Assembly (NCBI GenBank): GCA_949948985.1
Contig: CATLIG010000021.1
Span: 1-41,302 of the forward strand
Length of the DNA stretch: 41,302 nt
Reading direction: 5' to 3'
Origin: an uncultured Clostridia bacterium
Lineage (GTDB): Bacteria; Bacillota; Clostridia; Lachnospirales; CAG-274
Position numbers and translations under genes: made by a program. Below, piece by piece: positions 1-8,929 of this stretch; positions within the stretch are counted from its first letter, which is position 1; every line of letters begins with the position of its first letter. The notes beneath the pieces were generated by a model. The model was given only the letters and a program-made list of their open reading frames with translations. It was not told the origin of the DNA and searched no databases.

Positions 1-119
1 TTAGTGACTATTTATAAATAAAATATCTTTTTTTATTACTTATATATTAATATTATCACTTTTTTTATTTTTTGTCAAACAAATTTTGTATATAATAGCA
101 ATTAAAATAACATTTATAT

Positions 120-316
120 TAGACCTGTTCGAAAAACATCAAAATGTCATCTGTATCAAAACAATATAAAAGTGAAAAAGCAAATATTAAATTTCCTTAC
201 ATCAATTTTTGTAGATTTAAAAAATACAACCATACATATCACATAAAAAATTTAATTCCGCTTATCAATAAAATCTATACTTACCTGACAATTTATCAGT
301 TTTCAAACAGGTCATA
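120..316 (+). repeat. Family A MITE-like element, copy 1
   Basis: The left end reads TAGACCTGTTCGAAAA and the right end TTTTCAAACAGGTC, a terminal inverted repeat of about 14 bp. The same ends recur at 4373-4532, 5127-5290 and 29991-30262. The interior differs most among the copies. A 63-codon open frame at 144-335 lies almost wholly inside it and has no gene-like features. Together with the terminator at 367-405, this accounts for the gene-free first 412 bases; positions 1-110 are AT-rich with nothing recognisable. Confidence 0.65.
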
Positions 317-366
317 TGGAAACTATAAAAAATAAACTATAAACTTTTATTAAAATTTAATAATAT

Positions 367-405
367 AAAATACTGATTATTTTTACACATTAAATCAGTA
401 TTTTA
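367..405 (-). terminator. Terminator after the FIST gene
   Basis: An inverted repeat AAAATACTGATT / AATCAGTATTTT lies just past the stop of the FIST gene. Read on the minus strand it gives an AT-rich hairpin ending in a U-rich run. Confidence 0.6.
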
Positions 406-412
406 TTAAAAT

Positions 413-1513
413 TTAATTTATAATTAAAACCGTAGAAGTTTCATTTATATGACCCAAATAAGCCTCTCCAGACGTTGAAAAACCTATACTTGTATATCTT
501 CCAAATAAATCACAATAAGGCTGTACCAGATTTTGATTCATAATTTCCAATGTTCTGTACAAACAGTTAAAATTAATTACGCCTGCCGGAGTATCTGTTA
601 TAGTATTATCCAAAGCTTGTTTTGTATCTTTTATAATATCACCTATTTTTAAAATATGAATTTCTGTTCCTTCAGGTATTCCGCAATGCAAAGTTATGCC
701 CTCACCTTTAATCTGGTCAAATGTTCTTATAAATATTTCATCATTGGCCAAAACTCCAAGAGGGTTTGAAACAAAATAATCGCTTATTTTTTCTTTATCC
801 ACCCCAAGAATTTCCGCATACACTTCAGCAACCGGACGATTGTCAAGTTCATACATAATACGGTTTTTTACATCTGATTTTGTAACAGTTAAAGCCTTAT
901 CAGAAAAAACTTCAGCACTTTGAGTTTTCAGCACTTTATATCCTTTAACTGTTTTTAATGTAGCCAAAACAGCAGAATTCTCATAACTCTTTCCATTAGC
1001 GTACACACGTGATGTACCCTCTGTTTCTGAAGAAGTTCCTCCTATATATAATACATCTGTTTTATCGCCTATCTTTTCCATTCCGTATTCTTCCGCTTTA
1101 GCACTTCCCTCAAATAATACAATTCCTATGTATTTATCAAAATTGTCAAGTATATTGTCATATCCACCAAAATAATCATTAGTCTGATTGATAGACGGCG
1201 TATAATCTGCATCTTTATCTATATTTTCAACAACACTTATAAATACATCTTCAATACTATCCTTATCCATAGCCATAAAAGAAATGGAAGAATTTTTAAA
1301 TTCATTGTTAAAATACTCACTATGAGATGTTGAACCTATTATTTTACACTCCGGAAAATTTTCCTGTAAAACTTTTGCCGGAGAAGATTTATCATAAATA
1401 CTTGAAGCGAAAAATATTATAAATACCGGAGAAAAATCTCCTATTTGCTTTTTAAATTCAGAAACAGCCTCGATAGAATCATTCGCTTTTACTGAAACAG
1501 CTTTTATTGCCAT
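413..1513 (-). CDS. FIST-domain sensory protein
   Basis: This 366-residue soluble protein matches the FIST_N plus FIST_C architecture. The N half (about residues 25-215) contains a segment FASSIYDKSSPAKVLQENF and the stretch YIGGTSSETEGTSRVYANG. The C half (about 220-360) contains FVSNPLGV, HCGIPEGTEIHIL and a final GEAYLGHINETSTVLIIN. FIST domains are proposed small-ligand sensors feeding chemotaxis, two-component or cyclic-nucleotide signalling. This copy carries no output domain, so it would need a partner. It starts at an ATG eight bases after AAGGAGG. It lies 19 bases downstream of a 66-residue gene and is probably cotranscribed with it. No TM segment or signal peptide is visible. Family assignment is good; the ligand and pathway are unknown. 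Confidence 0.85.
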   Translation of the reverse strand: MAIKAVSVKANDSIEAVSEFKKQIGDFSPVFIIFFASSIYDKSSPAKVLQENFPECKIIGSTSHSEYFNNEFKNSSISFMAMDKDSIEDVFISVVENIDKDADYTPSINQTNDYFGGYDNILDNFDKYIGIVLFEGSAKAEEYGMEKIGDKTDVLYIGGTSSETEGTSRVYANGKSYENSAVLATLKTVKGYKVLKTQSAEVFSDKALTVTKSDVKNRIMYELDNRPVAEVYAEILGVDKEKISDYFVSNPLGVLANDEIFIRTFDQIKGEGITLHCGIPEGTEIHILKIGDIIKDTKQALDNTITDTPAGVINFNCLYRTLEIMNQNLVQPYCDLFGRYTSIGFSTSGEAYLGHINETSTVLIIN

Positions 1514-1532
1514 ATTAATAAGCCTCCTTTTA

Positions 1533-1733
1533 TTATAATGTTACACCTAGCTCTTTCGCTATTTTTGAAATTTTATCCATAACTTCCTTATCATCAGGTG
1601 AACTCGCGGTATACCTGTCTACCGCTATACCTTTTAAAATAAGCTTGGTATAGGTACATTTTGCGATTGTTGAGTTACCTTTTGATTTATCATTAATAAT
1701 TTTATCTATCATTAGTTTTATTTTTCCTGACAT
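1533..1733 (-). CDS. Small conserved-looking protein upstream of FIST gene
   Basis: A 66-residue, lysine-rich soluble protein. The frame begins MSGKIKLMIDKII, contains YTKLILKGIAVDRYTASSPDD, and ends in a predicted helix (DKISKIAKELGVTL). The ATG follows AGAGGG at good spacing. Only 19 bases separate its stop from the FIST start, so the two are probably one transcript. The TKLILKG and SPDD segments resemble small clostridial proteins of unknown function that I cannot name more precisely. A role as partner or regulator of the FIST protein is inferred from position only. Confidence 0.75.
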   Translation of the reverse strand: MSGKIKLMIDKIINDKSKGNSTIAKCTYTKLILKGIAVDRYTASSPDDKEVMDKISKIAKELGVTL

Positions 1734-2027
1734 AATAAATCCCTCTTTTCAATAATAAACTGTTATTGTTAAATATATGGTGATAACTCATATTTAAACA
1801 ATAAAATAATACTAATGTCTTTTATGGTTTTGTCTTTATTCAATAAATTGTTTTATTGTTTCACAGCAAATATTATGAATTAAAATATATTAATAAATTA
1901 TATACAAATTTTTAAAACATAATATACAGCAAATTCCGGAAAATATACAATATTATTTATTACAGTAAAACAATAAAATATTAGACTTTTTAATAACCCA
2001 AGCAATATTACTATAGTTTTAAACAAG
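1734..2027. other. AT-rich intergenic stretch with two inverted repeats
   Basis: No gene is visible. Positions 1764-1803 carry an imperfect palindrome (ATTGTTAAATATATG / CATATTTAAACAAT). A second pair, TTTTATTGTTTCACAG near 1851 and CAGTAAAACAATAAAA near 1983, encloses about 130 bp and may be another short TIR element. The motif AAAACAATAAA also occurs at the ends of the family C and D repeats elsewhere in the window. The promoter for the 66-residue gene must lie here, but no clear -35/-10 pair stands out. Confidence 0.45.
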
Positions 2028-2594
2028 TCATTTTATTTTTTTCACCGAATACCCGAATTTACCTATATATTTACCAAGACCATAGTATTCACCGTGAGAA
2101 TAACATATAGGTCTGCTCTTCTCAAAATTAAATCTGCCTGTTTCATCCATATATTTTTCATCTGCCAAAACAGAAACTATTTCAGATATAAACATATCAT
2201 GAGTACCAAGCTTAACAACATCTTTAACTTTACATTCAATATTAATAGGACTTTCCTTTATAATAGGACATTTTACTTTATTTGCCCTTTCAGGTGTAAG
2301 TTTCATTTCTTTAAATTTATCAAAATCTTTTCCGGAACGTACACCGCAAAAATCCGTAGGAAAAGCAAGTTTTTCCGTAGTAACATTTATAACAAACTCA
2401 CCTGTATTTTTAATCATACTGTAAGAATGTCTTTCAGGTCTTACAGAAATATAAGTCATTGCCGGGTCGCTGTTTATAGTACCTGTCCACGCAATAGTAA
2501 TAATATTTTTCTCACCGTCAAAATCTCCGCACGAAACCATAACCACTGGAACAGGATAAAGCATAGTCCCCGGTTTCCATATTTGCTTACTCAT
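2028..2594 (-). CDS. Flavin reductase-like, FMN-binding split-barrel protein
   Basis: A 188-residue protein of the flavin reductase-like (DIM6/NTAB) family, which binds FMN in a split beta-barrel and uses it in NAD(P)H-dependent reduction. Typical features are the opening PVPVVMVSCGDFDGEKNIITIAWTG, the segment PAMTYISVRPERHSYSMI with the usual Arg/His flavin-contact region, EFVINV, and a C-terminal ICYSHGEYYGLGKYIGKFGYSVKK. I chose the ATG at 2594, because AAAGGA lies six bases upstream; the frame is open five codons further but without a ribosome site. The gene stands alone, with no obvious partner monooxygenase or rubredoxin, so the substrate is unknown. Confidence 0.85.
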   Translation of the reverse strand: MSKQIWKPGTMLYPVPVVMVSCGDFDGEKNIITIAWTGTINSDPAMTYISVRPERHSYSMIKNTGEFVINVTTEKLAFPTDFCGVRSGKDFDKFKEMKLTPERANKVKCPIIKESPINIECKVKDVVKLGTHDMFISEIVSVLADEKYMDETGRFNFEKSRPICYSHGEYYGLGKYIGKFGYSVKKIK

Positions 2595-2721
2595 AAAAAT
2601 TCCTTTCAATAAATATATAATATAATCAAGATACCTATAAAGCTATGCCCAATATTAATAAATCAGGGAAAATATTAAAATTCTGCCTAAACCTTATAAA
2701 AATTATCTTTATCATAAAAAG

Positions 2722-3852
2722 CTATTTATTCTGCTCTTTATGTAAAATTTCAATATAAGCGAGAATAAGAGGCGCCACGCCTTTTGCTTCATTCTGTACA
2801 ATAGGTTCTGAAATATAATATTCAAAAGTTCCATCACGTTTGGTTTTGCCTCCAAGCCCGGCAACAAGACAAATACCATCAAGCTGAAGTTCTCCGTCTT
2901 TTTCCGAGAGATATTTCTCACAAATACCGTTAAAAGCTTTTTCTCCATATTTAAAATAGCTTTCATCAAGAATATTCATTCTTACACTTCTCATAATTGT
3001 ATAAGCCATAATGGCACTGCCGCTTGTTTCAAGATAATTTCCTTCTAAATCACCTTTATCGACAACCTGATACCACATACCGCTTTTATCCTGAAATTTA
3101 ATAACAGAATCAATAAATTCCTTGTAAATAGAAGAAAGTTTTTCTTTTTGTTCTTTCATACTTTCAGGCATAATATCAATAGTATCAATTAGCGCCATAG
3201 CATACCAGCCTAACGCTCTTAACCAAAAGTTTTTTGATAATCCCGTTTTTTTGTCAGCCCAATACATTTCTCTTGATTCATCATAACCGTGATAATAAAG
3301 ACCTGTTTTATTATCACGCATTATATTATAGACATTTAAAAACTGATTATAACTGTCCATACAATTTTTGCAGTCATTGTATTCAACCTCATACTGCATA
3401 TAAAATGGTTGTCCCATATAAAGTCCGTCAAGCCACACTTGATTAGGATATACTTTTTTATGCCAAAAATTGCCGGCTTTAATACGAGGCTGATTTTTAA
3501 CCTGACTGTAAATCGTTTCAATAGCCTTTCTGTACTTTTCTTTTCCTTTAATTTTATACAAATCAAATAATGTTTTTCCCGCGTTTACATTATCAATATT
3601 ATACTCCTCAGGATCATATGAGGCAATCGAGCCATCCTCACGAACAAAATAGTCAATAAAATTATCAGCGAATTCAAGATACTTCTCATCTTTTTTAATA
3701 TAATAAAGTTCAAGGATAGCCTTTATCATACAACCATCAATATAATTCCATTTAGATGGTTTTCCGCTTCTGATTTTTTCAATGTTCCAAATAGGCGCCT
3801 GAGGTGTACTTTTTTCGAGAAGTTCATCAATGTATCTGTCTAAAATTTTCAT
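2722..3852 (-). CDS. GH105/GH88-type unsaturated glycuronyl hydrolase
   Basis: A 376-residue cytoplasmic protein with no signal peptide, related to the YteR/YesR family. These (alpha/alpha)6-barrel enzymes release the unsaturated uronic acid from oligosaccharides made by polysaccharide lyases, usually from rhamnogalacturonan. Visible family motifs are KWNYIDGCMIKAILELY near the N-terminus, WLDGLYMGQPFYMQYE in the middle, FWLRALGWYAMALID, and LETSGSAIMAYTIM. The ATG at 3852 matches the usual N-terminus, but its AAGGAG is 14 bases away. An in-frame TTG at 3861, five bases after the same site, may be the true start. No transporter, regulator or lyase lies nearby, so this is an isolated catabolic gene. 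It is flanked upstream by repeats. Confidence 0.85.
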   Translation of the reverse strand: MKILDRYIDELLEKSTPQAPIWNIEKIRSGKPSKWNYIDGCMIKAILELYYIKKDEKYLEFADNFIDYFVREDGSIASYDPEEYNIDNVNAGKTLFDLYKIKGKEKYRKAIETIYSQVKNQPRIKAGNFWHKKVYPNQVWLDGLYMGQPFYMQYEVEYNDCKNCMDSYNQFLNVYNIMRDNKTGLYYHGYDESREMYWADKKTGLSKNFWLRALGWYAMALIDTIDIMPESMKEQKEKLSSIYKEFIDSVIKFQDKSGMWYQVVDKGDLEGNYLETSGSAIMAYTIMRSVRMNILDESYFKYGEKAFNGICEKYLSEKDGELQLDGICLVAGLGGKTKRDGTFEYYISEPIVQNEAKGVAPLILAYIEILHKEQNK

Positions 3853-3929
3853 AATATGCAATAATTCTCCTTTGCAAAATATTTTGTTATATAAAAACAG
3901 CCATAAATACAATTTTTCATAACATTTAA

Positions 3930-4038
3930 TCTTTATTATAAAAATAATAAAAAAATGAGCAGACAATCATTAAATAAAATATGATATATCAAGTAATCCT
4001 TTCATTATTTCATACTAAAAATTTTGCGAATTGCTATA
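3930..4038 (-). repeat. Family C repeat, copy 1
   Basis: Read on the minus strand it begins TATAGCAATTCGCAAAAT and continues through TTTTTAGTATGAAATAAT to TTATTTAATGATTGTCTGCT and an ATAAAAATAATAA-type tail. The same order of blocks is found at 16427-16541 (plus), 27645-27747 (minus) and, partially, 37309-37404 (plus). It lies just upstream of the hydrolase gene. Confidence 0.6.
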
Positions 4039-4075
4039 ATTACATAAGAATTACTGTACTTAATGGCTATTTATA

Positions 4076-4147
4076 AGGAACTGTACATAAATATCAACTG
4101 TTTGACTTATTTTTCACAATCAGAAGAAATCATTTTGCACAGTTCCT
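4076..4147. repeat. 72-bp inverted-repeat element
   Basis: The ends AGGAACTGTACA and TGCACAGTTCCT are inverted repeats with one mismatch around about 50 bp of AT-rich sequence. It is the only copy I found in the window. It may be a very short MITE or a hairpin. Confidence 0.45.
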
Positions 4148-4372
4148 GAATTTAAAGGTATGTGCTGATATAACTTCATAAATAAACGTTTGTTTTAATA
4201 AATACTGCTTTTAGATTCAATAATGTTTCAAAATTCTTAAAATACAAAAAGCAATAAAGTTTATAAGTACAGCACAGTACAAATATCCTTTTAACTTTAG
4301 AAATAATTTATAAATCTTTCACAAATACTAATATTTCATAAACATAACAAATTTATAATAAGTCAGAAACAT
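4148..4372. other. AT-rich spacer between repeats
   Basis: The gene-free stretch 3853-4628 is mostly repeats: family C at 3930-4038, the 72-bp element at 4076-4147 and family A at 4373-4532. I see no gene, RNA or clear promoter in the remaining AT-rich sequence. Confidence 0.5.
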
Positions 4373-4532
4373 TAGACCTGTTTAAAACAACCGTGATAAC
4401 TATTTACAAAAGATTTTTTCATCAATCAAGGTCTGATTTTCGCATAACTTTTCAAGTATTTCAAGAAAATCAGACAAAGACAGGCGGAAAAAGATTTGTC
4501 AAGCGGTGTTATAGTAGTTTATAACAGGTCTA
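4373..4532 (+). repeat. Family A MITE-like element, copy 2
   Basis: The element runs from TAGACCTGTT to AACAGGTCTA, with TA at both outer edges, consistent with a TA target duplication. Its interior matches copy 3 closely: AAATCAGACAAA, ACAGGCGGAAAA and AGATTTGTCA occur in the same order and orientation. It is about 160 bp long and has no coding capacity. Confidence 0.75.
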
Positions 4533-4628
4533 TTATGTTTTTAAATCAACTCTTGACAAATATTAGTATAAACTATTCCTCTTATTATATAATATCACAC
4601 TTTTTTCTTTTACACAATATATAAATTA

Positions 4629-5036
4629 TTATTTTTTTGCCTGTTCAAGAGCAAAATCAACAGCTTTAAGCAAAATTCCCCCTGTTGTTGATTTATCATT
4701 TGAAAGCGCAATATTTGTAGATTGTTTTTCAATTATTTCAGCGGAAATTTCTCCTAATGATTGTTTAAATAAAGGGTAAAATACTTCCTGAGTTTCACCC
4801 ATATTTAAAAGTTCAATATTTACAATTTCATTTTCAGAAACAGTAACCTGTACAGAAACAGGATTATTATGTAAAATAATTTCAGCAGAATAAGTACCAG
4901 GATTATAACAGGCTTCATCTCCGTTTTCGTGAATACAAAAATATAGAATACAGCCAATTATAGCAAAACCAATGACAGTAAGTATAAATTTTTTCAGAAC
5001 CTCCCTAAGCTTTATAACAACAAATCTGCTTCCCAT
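4629..5036 (-). CDS. Membrane-anchored FMN-binding-like domain protein
   Basis: A 135-residue protein with one N-terminal TM segment (about residues 15-33, FILTVIGFAIIGCILYFCI) followed by an extracytoplasmic domain. That domain looks like the short FMN-binding (RnfG/NqrC-related) domain: PGTYSAEIILHNNPVSVQVTVSENEI, then a C-terminal STNIALSNDKSTTGGILLKAV. In classical members a Ser/Asp-Gly-Ala-Thr motif carries covalent FMN on the Thr. Here the equivalent position reads NDKSTTGG, so flavinylation is uncertain. The ATG follows GGAGG at seven bases. It is a single gene between two family A repeats. No Rnf genes or flavin transferase are nearby. Family assignment is moderate; function is unknown. 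Confidence 0.65.
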   Translation of the reverse strand: MGSRFVVIKLREVLKKFILTVIGFAIIGCILYFCIHENGDEACYNPGTYSAEIILHNNPVSVQVTVSENEIVNIELLNMGETQEVFYPLFKQSLGEISAEIIEKQSTNIALSNDKSTTGGILLKAVDFALEQAKK

Positions 5037-5126
5037 AAAAAAACCTCCAAAAATAACATTGTTTAATATATAAGTATTATCATTTTTAATAAAATATGAT
5101 AAAATATAACGTAGATGATATTAAAT

Positions 5127-5290
5127 ATCAAACCTGTTTAAAATCACTGTGATAATGATTGAGAAAAGATTTTTTTGTCAACCAAGCTTGATTTCCGAAG
5201 GAACTTTTCAAATATTTCAAAAAAATCAGACAAAAACAGGCGAAAAAAGATTTGTCAGGCAATATTGCGGTAGTTTTAAACAGTTCTTCT
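5127..5290 (+). repeat. Family A MITE-like element, copy 3
   Basis: The left end is AACCTGTTTAAAA and the right end TTTTAAACAGTTCT, slightly decayed from the family TIR. The interior shares AAAATCAGACAAA, ACAGGCGAAAAAA and GATTTGTCAGGC with copy 2. A 61-codon minus-strand open frame here is a by-product of the repeat. Confidence 0.7.
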
Positions 5291-5314
5291 ATAAAACTTT
5301 CAAAGTAAAACAAT

Positions 5315-5475
5315 AGACTTCTTTCGAAATTACATCAATTTAATAAAAAATTATTTTATTCAATGTTTTAGCGAAAGGCATTTTGATTTTTAAACACTGA
5401 AAACGTTAAGAAATATTAAATGAAATAATTTTTTCTAATGATATCTCTATTGGCATGAAGTTTCAAAAGAAGTCT
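5315..5475 (+). repeat. Family D TIR element upstream of addB
   Basis: The ends AGACTTCTTTCGAAA and TTTCAAAAGAAGTCT form a 15-bp terminal inverted repeat with one mismatch around about 130 bp. A homologous half-element lies at 30018-30115 on the minus strand (AGACTTCTTTAGAAA, then TTATTTTATTCAA-like and TTTTAGCG blocks), and a shorter relative at 38459-38530. The right end stops six bases before the addB ribosome binding site (AAGGAG), so this element forms the addB upstream region. With family A copy 3 it fills the gap 5037-5492. Confidence 0.65.
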
Positions 5476-5492
5476 AATAAAAGGAGAATAAT

Positions 5493-8400
5493 ATGAACAT
5501 AAGATATATTTACGGCAAGGCAGGTTCTGGAAAATCAAGCTTATGTATAGATGAAATATATAAAAAGTCAAAATCCGAAAATATAAATATCATATACATT
5601 GTTCCAGAGCAATTTACTCTTCAGTCCGAAAAAAAACTCACTGATAAATTTGAAAACAGCGTCATAATGAATATTAATGTATTAAGCTTTAAACGGCTTG
5701 CCCATACTCTTTTTTCAGAATTAGGCGTAACATCAGGCAAAATACTTGAGGATATAGGAAAACTTATGCTTATAAGAAAAATCGCTTACGAAAATAGTAA
5801 AAATCTTTGCTATTTCAAGAAATCAATAGATAAAGATGGATTTTTAGAAAACGTAAGCAAATCCATAACAGAATTTTTCACATATGATATATCAGCGGAC
5901 TCTCTTGAAAAAAAACTTGAGGAATTCAAAGAAAATCCAAATCTTTATGAAAAACTTAAAGATTTAATACTAATATATAAAGACTATAAAACCTATTTAA
6001 AAAAAGAATATATTTCAACAGATGAAACTCTTGACCTGCTTTCTGAAAAAATAAAAAATTCTTCACTAATAAAAAATTCTGAAATATGGATAGATGAGTT
6101 TAATGGATTTACACCCCAGGAATTTAAAGTTATAAAAGAACTTTTTAAATATGCAAAACAAATAAATATAACATTTTGTTCAGACTCTGAAAAATTTGAA
6201 TATAATAACTTAAATGAATATGACCCGTTTTTTGAGATAAAAAATACAATAAATAAGTTAAATGCTTTTGTAAGAGAATCTGACGCATCATTTTTACCCC
6301 ATACATATTTAAAAGACAACATACGACAAAAAAACAGTTCTGAACTTTTACATTTAAATAAAAATTACCTTCATGTTAAAAGGAAGATTTTTAACAAAGA
6401 AATAAACGATATAATTATTACACGTACAAAAAATAAATATGATGAAATAAACAGACTCGCTTCAGATATACTCTTTCTTGTAAGGGATAATGGTTATTTC
6501 TATAAAGACATAGCGGTTATACCCGGTGATAATGAATATGGTGATTTAATAAAAAGTACGTTTTCTCAATATAATATACCTTATTTTATTGATGTAAAAA
6601 AGGATATAACCTCAAACAGAATAACCGAACTTGTATGCTCATTTTTTGACATATTCACAACAAATTGGTCATATGAGCCTATATTCAGATTTTTGAAAAC
6701 TTATTTAACCCCATTAGAGGCTCTTGACGTCAATATACTTGAAAACTACGTTCTTGAATGTGGTATAAAGGGAAAAAGCTGGTTTCTTCCAAAATGGGAA
6801 TTTGGTTTTTCAAACCCAGACTATAATGAAGATGATATAAATTATTTAAAAGATTTTTTTACTGAATGTCTTTCACCTTTTACTGATTATATAAAGCCTG
6901 GTAAAAAATATACCATAAAAGAAATATCTTTAAGATTATATAATTTTTTGTCATCTCTTAATATTGAAAATATTATTGACTATACAAAATCTCCGGAATG
7001 TTTTCAAGTATATAAAATATTAATGGAACTCCTTGACAAAATAGTTGAAATTTTAGGAAACAAAGAAGTCACACTCTCCGAATATTCAAAAATATTAAAT
7101 TCAGGTATAAAATCCTGTAAAACAGGACATCTTCCCCAGACACAAGATGAAGTAATTATAGGCGATTTAAAGAGAACGCGTCTTTCAGACATAAAAGCTC
7201 TCTTTATACTTTCGGTAAACGATGGAATTATACCATCAATCTCAAATGACAATGAGCTGCTTTCAGACGATGATAAAATTTATTTAAATAAAAAAGGTAT
7301 TGAACTTTCACCAACATCATTTTTACAAGCAAATCAAGATAATTTTCTGCTATATAAAATGTTTTCAAAACCTTCCGAAAAATTATATTTAAGCTATATA
7401 ACAGAAAGTTCAGACAAAAAAGAAAAAAGGCCCTCAAAAATAATATCATCAATAAAAAAAATATTTCCAAAATTGAAAGAAAAAAAATCCGGAGAAGATA
7501 TACTTGAAAAGATAACGCTTCCTCTTCCCTCTTTTCCGGAACTCACAATACCTCTCACAAGATATTCAAAAGGGCATATTCTTGATAATATATATAAAGA
7601 TTTATATACATTATATTCACAAGAAAATTTTTATAAATTAAAACTTGATAAAATAACCCAAGAAATTTTTATCAAAAAATATGAAGACACTCTTCCCGCT
7701 GAAACAATTGTGAAGTTATACGGAAAAAATATTTATTCAGATGTAACCAAATTAGAGAAATACGCTTCGTGTCCTTTCGCTTATTTTATGGAATACGGTT
7801 TAAAATCAAAAAGCAGAAAAATTTATGAAATATCAGGTCTTGAGGTTGGTTCAATCTTTCATAAAATATTGGAGGACTTTTCAAAATACTTAAACTACAA
7901 CAAATTGAAGTGGGAAAATTTAGATGATGATAAAATAAATGAAATAATAGGCTATTCTGTGGAATCTATTTTAAGCGAGCAAAAAAATAAAATTTTTTCA
8001 AGTTCAGCAAAATATAAGTTTATGCTAAACAGTATAAAAACAACATCTTCACATTCAATAAAAATTTTATCCGAGCATTTAAAATCAGGAAAATTTTCAC
8101 CCATAGGATTTGAAGTCGGTTTCGGGCCAAAATCAATTCTTCCTCCAATAATAATAGAGTTAAAAAATAACTCAAAATTAATTTTAACAGGAAAAATTGA
8201 CAGAATCGACATATTAAATAATGATGGAAAAAGTTATGTAAAAATAATAGATTATAAAACCGGAGAAATAAATTATAATTTATCCGATGTATATTATGGT
8301 CTAAAACTACAGCTTTTAATATATCTTGACGCTGTAATAAAAAAAGGAAAAAAACTTTTCGGAAACGATGTATTACCCGGAGGAATATTTTATTTCAAAA

Positions 8401-8894
8401 TTCATGAACCGGAAATAGACTTTGATACAGATATATCCATAACAACAGAAAAAATAAAAAATGAGATTATGAAAAAATTTAAAATGGAAGGTCTTTCATT
8501 AAAAGACATATCTTTTCTAAAAATGATTGATAGCTTTGATACAGGAACATCAAAAATATTTTCATTCGCTATAACAAAGGACGGAGCAATAAGCAAACAA
8601 AGTGAAAAAAATCTCGCTACGCTTGAAGAGTTTAAAGAACTAAGAAACTATGTAATTTCTCTTGCGGAAAAATTCGGAAATGAAATACTTGACGGTAATA
8701 TAAAAATTTCGCCTTATAAAGAACAGTCCTCATCGTCTGTTTCAGGAAAAAATAGTTGTACTTACTGTAAATTCTCCTCAATTTGCTTAATAGAAACAGA
8801 TGAGAGAAATAACATCCGAAAACTAAAAAAAATCAGCAACCCATTAAAAGAAATCGCTGAATATAATAAAAATAATGATAATAAGCCTATTTAA
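5493..8894 (+). CDS. addB: AddB, helicase-nuclease subunit
   Basis: A 1133-residue AddB, second subunit of the AddAB helicase-nuclease that resects double-strand breaks and loads RecA. The N-terminal Walker A is GKAGSGKS (K14). A RecB-type nuclease domain at the C-terminus has GKIDRID (D903), IIDYKTGE (D920, K922) and LQLLIYLDA. The iron-sulfur staple is complete: C760 in YASCPFAY, then C1089-X2-C1092-X5-C1098. As in other AddB proteins, the helicase half is degenerate. Length is close to the roughly 1160 of Bacillus AddB. The ATG is six bases after AAGGAG. The usual partner addA does not follow; a terminator closes the gene at once. Two repeats lie directly upstream, so addA is either upstream of this window or elsewhere. 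Confidence 0.95.
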   Translation: MNIRYIYGKAGSGKSSLCIDEIYKKSKSENINIIYIVPEQFTLQSEKKLTDKFENSVIMNINVLSFKRLAHTLFSELGVTSGKILEDIGKLMLIRKIAYENSKNLCYFKKSIDKDGFLENVSKSITEFFTYDISADSLEKKLEEFKENPNLYEKLKDLILIYKDYKTYLKKEYISTDETLDLLSEKIKNSSLIKNSEIWIDEFNGFTPQEFKVIKELFKYAKQINITFCSDSEKFEYNNLNEYDPFFEIKNTINKLNAFVRESDASFLPHTYLKDNIRQKNSSELLHLNKNYLHVKRKIFNKEINDIIITRTKNKYDEINRLASDILFLVRDNGYFYKDIAVIPGDNEYGDLIKSTFSQYNIPYFIDVKKDITSNRITELVCSFFDIFTTNWSYEPIFRFLKTYLTPLEALDVNILENYVLECGIKGKSWFLPKWEFGFSNPDYNEDDINYLKDFFTECLSPFTDYIKPGKKYTIKEISLRLYNFLSSLNIENIIDYTKSPECFQVYKILMELLDKIVEILGNKEVTLSEYSKILNSGIKSCKTGHLPQTQDEVIIGDLKRTRLSDIKALFILSVNDGIIPSISNDNELLSDDDKIYLNKKGIELSPTSFLQANQDNFLLYKMFSKPSEKLYLSYITESSDKKEKRPSKIISSIKKIFPKLKEKKSGEDILEKITLPLPSFPELTIPLTRYSKGHILDNIYKDLYTLYSQENFYKLKLDKITQEIFIKKYEDTLPAETIVKLYGKNIYSDVTKLEKYASCPFAYFMEYGLKSKSRKIYEISGLEVGSIFHKILEDFSKYLNYNKLKWENLDDDKINEIIGYSVESILSEQKNKIFSSSAKYKFMLNSIKTTSSHSIKILSEHLKSGKFSPIGFEVGFGPKSILPPIIIELKNNSKLILTGKIDRIDILNNDGKSYVKIIDYKTGEINYNLSDVYYGLKLQLLIYLDAVIKKGKKLFGNDVLPGGIFYFKIHEPEIDFDTDISITTEKIKNEIMKKFKMEGLSLKDISFLKMIDSFDTGTSKIFSFAITKDGAISKQSEKNLATLEEFKELRNYVISLAEKFGNEILDGNIKISPYKEQSSSSVSGKNSCTYCKFSSICLIETDERNNIRKLKKISNPLKEIAEYNKNNDNKPI

Positions 8895-8929
8895 TAACAT
8901 TACCGCATTAAGTAACTTGACAAATCTTT

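Noticed and set aside
144-335. 63-codon plus-strand open frame near the left edge
   Set aside because: It lies within family A copy 1, has no ribosome binding site and has AT-driven composition.
2094-2612. 172-codon plus-strand frame
   Set aside because: Antisense to the flavin reductase-like gene, which has clear family motifs and a good ribosome site.
5128-5313. 61-codon minus-strand open frame
   Set aside because: It coincides with family A copy 3; the related copy at 4373-4532 does not keep the frame open as a gene would.
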